Part shown: in pieces, positions 61,968-64,000 of the stretch
Layout: each line of letters starts with the position of its first letter
Position numbering within the stretch: position 1 is the first letter of the stretch
Assembly (NCBI GenBank): GCA_021736135.1
Contig: JAIPGO010000003.1
Coordinates: 1-64,000 of the forward strand
Origin: Candidatus Cloacimonadota bacterium
GTDB lineage: Bacteria; Cloacimonadota; Cloacimonadia; Cloacimonadales; TCS61
Length of the DNA stretch: 64,000 nucleotides
Reading direction: 5' to 3'
The notes under the pieces: model-generated
The model's input: only the letters and a program-made list of their open reading frames with translations
What the model was told of the DNA's origin: nothing
Database searches by the model: none
Translations under genes and position numbers: made by a program

Positions 61968-64000
61968 GCAGAATTATTGAAATTCTGCAATCACACAACC
62001 TTTATCTGGAATGCAGGAATATTGAGGCAGACAGAAAAATTACAGGCTTGCAGACAGATTCCCGATTGTTGAGTAAAGGTGAAGCTTTCTTCTGCCTGAG
62101 AGGACTGGAAACAGATGGTCATAATTATTATAAGCAGGCAGCAGCAAATGGTTGTGAACTTTATATCTGCGAGCATTTGTTAGATATTGAGGAAGCTCAG
62201 ATCATCGTTACAGATTCCAGAGCAGCCACTTCACTGATAGCCAGAGAGTATTTCCAGATTGACGACCGTCAGTTAAAACTGGTAGGATTTACTGGAACGA
62301 ACGGCAAGACGACTTCCGCATATCTTGCCTGGCAACTTGCCTCTAAATGTGGAATAAAAAGCGGCTATATAGGAACCATTGGCTGCTTTATAGCAGATCA
62401 ATATATTGAAACCAGATTAACTACACCCGATATTATTGAATTAATGAGTGTTCTGGCGAAAATGCAAGCTGAGAAAGTGGAGGTTGTCTTTTTAGAAGCA
62501 TCTTCTCATGCGCTTTCATTACAGCGGTTACGGGCACTTAATTTCACAACTGCCATATTTTTGAATCTGAGTCAGGATCATCTGGACTTTCATCAGAACC
62601 TTGAAGAATATGCAGCGAGTAAATTCAAGCTTTTCCGTCAATTACATGAAGACGGCAAGGCAATAGTCAATATGGAAGATGATTGGGGCAGGAAGTATTG
62701 GGAACAAATCAAGGGAGCTAAATACGGCATAGCAGAAACTGGTTCTGATATTACCTATAAAATTAATAAGATAGATATAATCTCATCACAATTTAATTTA
62801 AGTATAATTGGCGAGAAGACTAAGATAGAAAGCCCCCTGACAGGGGAGTTTAACGTTCAGAATCTGATATGTGCTTTAGCAGCAGTGAAACTTACATTTC
62901 CTCATCTTACTTTAGAATCTCTGGGAGCTGCAGCAAAGAAGATTTCGGCAGCACCAGGAAGACTGGAAAAAGTTATAAATAATCAGGCTCTTAACATATA
63001 TATTGATTATGCCCATACTCCTGATGCCATTGAGAAGGTTACTGCGGCATTGAAGCCCTTTGTTAATGGAAGATTAATAACCATAATCGGTGCAGGAGGA
63101 AACCGTGATAAGATTAAACGACCAGCTATGCTCAAGGCAGCTCTGCGGTATTCTGATCTGGTAATCGTTACAACCGATAATCCCCGATATGAAGATCCAA
63201 TAAGTATCATAAGAGACATAGCAGCAGGAACATCTCCCGAGGAACCTGTGTGGATCAGGGAAAGTAGAGAGAAAGCGCTTGCAGACGGACTGAGTGTCAC
63301 CCATAAAAGAGATGTATTACTCATAACCGGCAAAGGACATGAAACTTATCAGGATATTAAGGGCTGCAAGATGCCCTTTGATGAAAGAGAAAAGATTGCC
63401 GAATTGCTGACACACCCGGAAGCAGATACTTATGATATTGACTTTGACCGCATTATGGTAGAATTTACCTGTACAAGTAAAATATCAGATAAACCGAATC
63501 TCACCTTAAAAAAAATTGTCACTGATACCAGGAAACTGGTTCCGCAAAGTCTTTTTATTCCCTTAAAAGGTGAGAATTTTGACGGGCATGAATTTATCGG
63601 CAAGGTGCTTTGCGACACTTCATGTATTTCTTTATGTCAAGCAAATTATAATATTACAAATGATAATTTTATAGTTGTTGATAATACTCTGGAAGCATTA
63701 GGAAAACTGGCTCGATGTTACCGGCAGTTACTGGGAACAACTGTTTTTGGAATAACTGGTTCCACAGGAAAAACCAGCGTTAAAGAATACCTGGCCCAGA
63801 TATTATCCCATTGTGGAAAGACGGGGAAAACCAATGCTAATGAGAATAATTTCATCGGAGTTGCCCAAACAATATTAAACCTGCATTATAATGATCGATA
63901 TGCCGTTATTGAATTGGGAACAAATCATTTTGGGGAAATAGACTGGTTAACCCGTATTACCTTACCGGATATAGCTGTTATAACAAATATAGGTGCTTCA
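61946..64000 (+). CDS. murE: MurE-MurF fusion (partial, runs off window)
   Basis: One open frame of 685 codons without a stop inside the window. Residues ~1-480 are MurE, the UDP-MurNAc-tripeptide ligase: substrate-binding N-terminus, P-loop GTNGKTT at 117-123, LEASSHALSLQRL near 187, and DNPR at 411-414, the signature for meso-diaminopimelate. From ~490 a second ligase of MurF type begins: TDTRKLVPQSLFIPLKGENFDGHEF, P-loop ITGSTGKTSVKEYL near 602-615, NENNFIGVAQTILNL and ELGTNHFGEI. MurF adds D-Ala-D-Ala. The start has GAGGATAT before the ATG and overlaps ftsI. The 3' end is missing. Confidence 0.94.
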   Translation, partial: MPSLFEVSRIIEILQSHNLYLECRNIEADRKITGLQTDSRLLSKGEAFFCLRGLETDGHNYYKQAAANGCELYICEHLLDIEEAQIIVTDSRAATSLIAREYFQIDDRQLKLVGFTGTNGKTTSAYLAWQLASKCGIKSGYIGTIGCFIADQYIETRLTTPDIIELMSVLAKMQAEKVEVVFLEASSHALSLQRLRALNFTTAIFLNLSQDHLDFHQNLEEYAASKFKLFRQLHEDGKAIVNMEDDWGRKYWEQIKGAKYGIAETGSDITYKINKIDIISSQFNLSIIGEKTKIESPLTGEFNVQNLICALAAVKLTFPHLTLESLGAAAKKISAAPGRLEKVINNQALNIYIDYAHTPDAIEKVTAALKPFVNGRLITIIGAGGNRDKIKRPAMLKAALRYSDLVIVTTDNPRYEDPISIIRDIAAGTSPEEPVWIRESREKALADGLSVTHKRDVLLITGKGHETYQDIKGCKMPFDEREKIAELLTHPEADTYDIDFDRIMVEFTCTSKISDKPNLTLKKIVTDTRKLVPQSLFIPLKGENFDGHEFIGKVLCDTSCISLCQANYNITNDNFIVVDNTLEALGKLARCYRQLLGTTVFGITGSTGKTSVKEYLAQILSHCGKTGKTNANENNFIGVAQTILNLHYNDRYAVIELGTNHFGEIDWLTRITLPDIAVITNIGAS

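Overview
The window looks like a piece of an AT-rich, anaerobic, Gram-negative-type bacterial chromosome, most likely from the Cloacimonadota (WWE1) or a close relative. This is an inference from the mix of genes: a homodimeric pyruvate:ferredoxin oxidoreductase, an aldehyde:ferredoxin oxidoreductase, a large secreted protein with a T9SS/Por-type C-terminal sorting domain, an RND efflux pair, FolE2 and a ThyX-like protein, together with long intergenic stretches full of short repeated words. No rRNA, tRNA or CRISPR array was found.

Layout. 1-880 is non-coding and holds a 170-bp nested palindrome. 0.9-8.7 kb carries, mostly on the minus strand, a small unknown gene, birA, queA, leuS, a DUF4153-like membrane protein and a TPR lipoprotein. 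8.9-9.9 kb is an acyltransferase. 9.9-13.2 kb is a compact locus of two NifX/orange-protein-like proteins, a DUF89 protein and a PAS/sigma-54 activator, with a well-spaced -24/-12 promoter. 13.3-16.8 kb is the pyruvate oxidoreductase with a clear terminator. 17-23 kb runs TPR protein, 2-hydroxyacyl-CoA dehydratase activator-type ATPase, M16 peptidase, folE2 and apbE. 23.6-26.7 kb is the sorting-domain protein with a stub of a paralogue beside it. 27-31.2 kb has two poorly known genes among tandem and inverted repeats.

31.2-34.1 kb is an aor-moaD-moeB-like operon, presumably making a tungsto- or molybdopterin aldehyde oxidoreductase. 34.5-38.7 kb is an RND pump with its adaptor. 39.1-47.6 kb is metabolism: a QueG-like ferredoxin protein, an LhgO-like oxidase, a D-2-hydroxyacid dehydrogenase, a double-domain ThyX-like protein, deoC, malQ and a PfkB-family kinase. 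47.8-49.9 kb holds an AMP-forming acyl-CoA synthetase and a peroxiredoxin.

50-56 kb is an accessory island. A single 1515-residue DUF4062-NTPase-TPR (STAND-type) protein has 18 near-identical 42-residue repeats and is bracketed by ~116-bp inverted repeats about 90% identical. 56.4-57.7 kb is a UmuC-type polymerase with a promoter covered by symmetric operator-like sequences. 58.0-64.0 kb is the start of the division and cell-wall cluster: mraZ, rsmH, ftsL-like, ftsI and an unbroken MurE-MurF fusion that runs off the window.

The most noteworthy items are the sigma-54/orange-protein-like locus, the STAND gene and its flanking inverted repeats, the MurE-MurF fusion, the double ThyX-like protein and several families of intergenic palindromes that look like miniature mobile or REP-type elements.
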